NCBI GenBank assembly: GCA_023260355.1
Contig: JALQVJ010000357.1
Coordinates: 1-5,773, forward strand
Reading direction: 5' to 3'
DNA length: 5,773 nt
Origin: Burkholderiaceae bacterium
GTDB lineage: Bacteria; Pseudomonadota; Gammaproteobacteria; Burkholderiales; Burkholderiaceae_C
Below are positions 4,713 through 5,773 of this stretch, in pieces. Positions within the stretch are counted from its first letter, which is position 1; every line of letters starts with the position of its first letter. Under the pieces are notes generated by a model. The model was not told the DNA's origin. It ran no database searches and worked only from the letters and a program-made list of their open reading frames with translations. Both the position numbers and the translations under genes were made by a program.

Positions 4713-5773
4713 TTAGACGTCGATCGCTGCCACTGAGCCCACTCGCTTGCGCAATTCAAACTTTTGAATCTTGCCGGTGCTGGTTTTGGGCAGCTCGCCG
4801 AATTCGACCGCACGTGGGACTTTGAAACCGGCCAAGTGTTGCTTGCAGTGGCCCACAATCTCGGCCGCCGTCACACTGGCATCGGACTTGAGTTCAACAA
4901 AGGCGCATGGCGTCTCGCCCCAGCGCTCATCCGGTTTGGCGACCACGGCTGCTGCCAGCACTGCGGGGTGGCGATACAAAACATCTTCCACTTCAATGCT
5001 GGATATGTTCTCGCCACCGGAGATGATGATGTCTTTGCTGCGATCCTTGATCTTGATGTAACCGTCTGGGTACTGCACCGCCAAGTCACCGCTGTGGAAC
5101 CAGCCGCCCGCCAACGCCTCTTGCGTGGCCTTGGGGTTTTTCAAATACCCCTTCATGACGATATTGCCCTTGAACATGATCTCGCCCATCGTCTCGCCAT
5201 CCCAAGGTACGGGCTGCATGGTTTCAGGGTTCAGGACTTGCACATCGCGCTCGAGGTGATAGCGCACACCTTGGCGCGCATTCAATCGCGCACGCTCGCC
5301 AATGTCGAGATCCTGCCACTGGCTGTGTTTGGCACATGCCGTGGCGGGACCGTAGACCTCGGTCAAACCATAGACGTGCGTGAGATCAAAGCCCATGGTT
5401 TCCATGCCCTCGATCATTGAGGCTGGCGGTGCGGCCCCAGCCACCATGGCCTTGACGCCTTGAGGTAGCCCTTCTTTCATGGCTTGGGGGGCGTTCACCA
5501 ACATACCGTGAACAATCGGAGCACCACAGTAATGGGTGACACCGTGCTCGCGCATGAGGTCAAAAATCAACTGAGCGTCGACTTTGCGCAGGCACACGTT
5601 GACGGCCGCGCGCGCAGCCACCGTCCAGGGGAAGCACCAGCCGTTGCAATGGAACATGGGCAGCGTCCACAGGTAGCGTGCGTGCTTGGGCATGTCCCAT
5701 TCCAAGATGTTCGAAATGGCATTCGTGGTTGCACCCCGGTGGTGATAGACCACGCCCTTCGGATTGCCGGTCG
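4713..5773 (-). CDS. Acyl-CoA synthetase (AMP-forming), C-terminal part
   Basis: This frame runs off the right edge; about 353 C-terminal residues are visible out of the usual 540-550, so the true start is outside the window. The enzyme activates a carboxylic acid to its CoA ester through an acyl-AMP. The fragment opens with TGNPKGVVYHHRG, the end of the ATP-binding P-loop motif. Then come LPMFHCNGWCFPW, HVYGLTEVYGP (adenine motif), GGWFHSGDLAVQYPDGYIKI with the ribose-binding Asp, KDRSKDIIISGGENISSIEVE (written in family order; hinge and A8 motif), and PKTSTGKIQKFELRKR with the catalytic lysine near the C terminus. All core motifs visible here are intact. The sequence is closest to medium-chain AlkK-like and methylmercaptopropionate DmdB-like ligases; chain-length preference is not determined. 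It is convergent to the SDR gene and shares its terminator. Confidence 0.93.
   Translation of the reverse strand, partial: TGNPKGVVYHHRGATTNAISNILEWDMPKHARYLWTLPMFHCNGWCFPWTVAARAAVNVCLRKVDAQLIFDLMREHGVTHYCGAPIVHGMLVNAPQAMKEGLPQGVKAMVAGAAPPASMIEGMETMGFDLTHVYGLTEVYGPATACAKHSQWQDLDIGERARLNARQGVRYHLERDVQVLNPETMQPVPWDGETMGEIMFKGNIVMKGYLKNPKATQEALAGGWFHSGDLAVQYPDGYIKIKDRSKDIIISGGENISSIEVEDVLYRHPAVLAAAVVAKPDERWGETPCAFVELKSDASVTAAEIVGHCKQHLAGFKVPRAVEFGELPKTSTGKIQKFELRKRVGSVAAIDV

Noticed and set aside
4764..5420. A 218-codon plus-strand frame
   Set aside because: It is antisense to the acyl-CoA synthetase and is explained by GC-rich third positions.

Overview
The window looks like chromosomal DNA of a beta-proteobacterium, most likely Burkholderiales and probably close to Comamonadaceae. 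The basis is the GC-rich coding sequence, the protein sequences (a TIGR01841-type phasin, an AlkK/DmdB-type acyl-CoA synthetase, an HSD10-type 3-hydroxyacyl-CoA dehydrogenase) and the compact gene layout. No taxon was confirmed by a search. No RNA genes, CRISPR array or complete mobile element were seen.

Layout, left to right. (1) Positions 1-124 are AT-rich (about 31% GC over 1-120, against about 60% just after) and do not match the rest of the window. They cut into a D-2-hydroxyacid dehydrogenase gene on the minus strand, leaving about 80 native N-terminal residues. (2) Positions 125-1932, minus strand, hold a tightly packed operon transcribed right to left: hotdog-fold acyl-CoA thioesterase, nitroreductase, FKBP-type peptidyl-prolyl isomerase, then the broken dehydrogenase. 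Two of its three joints are overlapping stop/start codons (ATGA and TGATG). (3) Positions 1933-2163 form a divergent regulatory region. It has a good sigma70-type promoter for the phasin, flanked by two near-identical, oppositely oriented TTGC...GCAA sites centred 62 bp apart, and a short inverted repeat in the leader. (4) Positions 2164-2709, plus strand, encode the phasin, followed by a textbook intrinsic terminator. (5) Positions 2801-3697, minus strand, encode an alpha/beta hydrolase with an Asp nucleophile, of the epoxide hydrolase/haloacid dehalogenase type. (6) Positions 3698-3852 are a second divergent intergenic region containing a perfect 22-bp palindrome. (7) Positions 3853-4611, plus strand, encode an SDR of the 3-hydroxyacyl-CoA dehydrogenase type 2 group. 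(8) Positions 4612-4712 hold two strong hairpins, the second a bidirectional terminator. (9) From 4713 to the right edge, minus strand, lies the C-terminal two thirds of an acyl-CoA synthetase.

The common theme is acyl-CoA and storage-polymer metabolism: activation of acids to CoA esters (synthetase), oxidation of the 3-hydroxyacyl-CoA intermediate (SDR), hydrolysis of acyl-CoA (thioesterase), and coating of polyhydroxyalkanoate granules (phasin). The nitroreductase, FKBP and dehydrogenase have no obvious pathway link to each other beyond shared transcription. I saw no clear sign of a wholly new system. The points most worth a second look are the paired putative PhaR operators around the phasin promoter, the 22-bp palindrome before the SDR gene, and the abrupt AT-rich junction that breaks the dehydrogenase.
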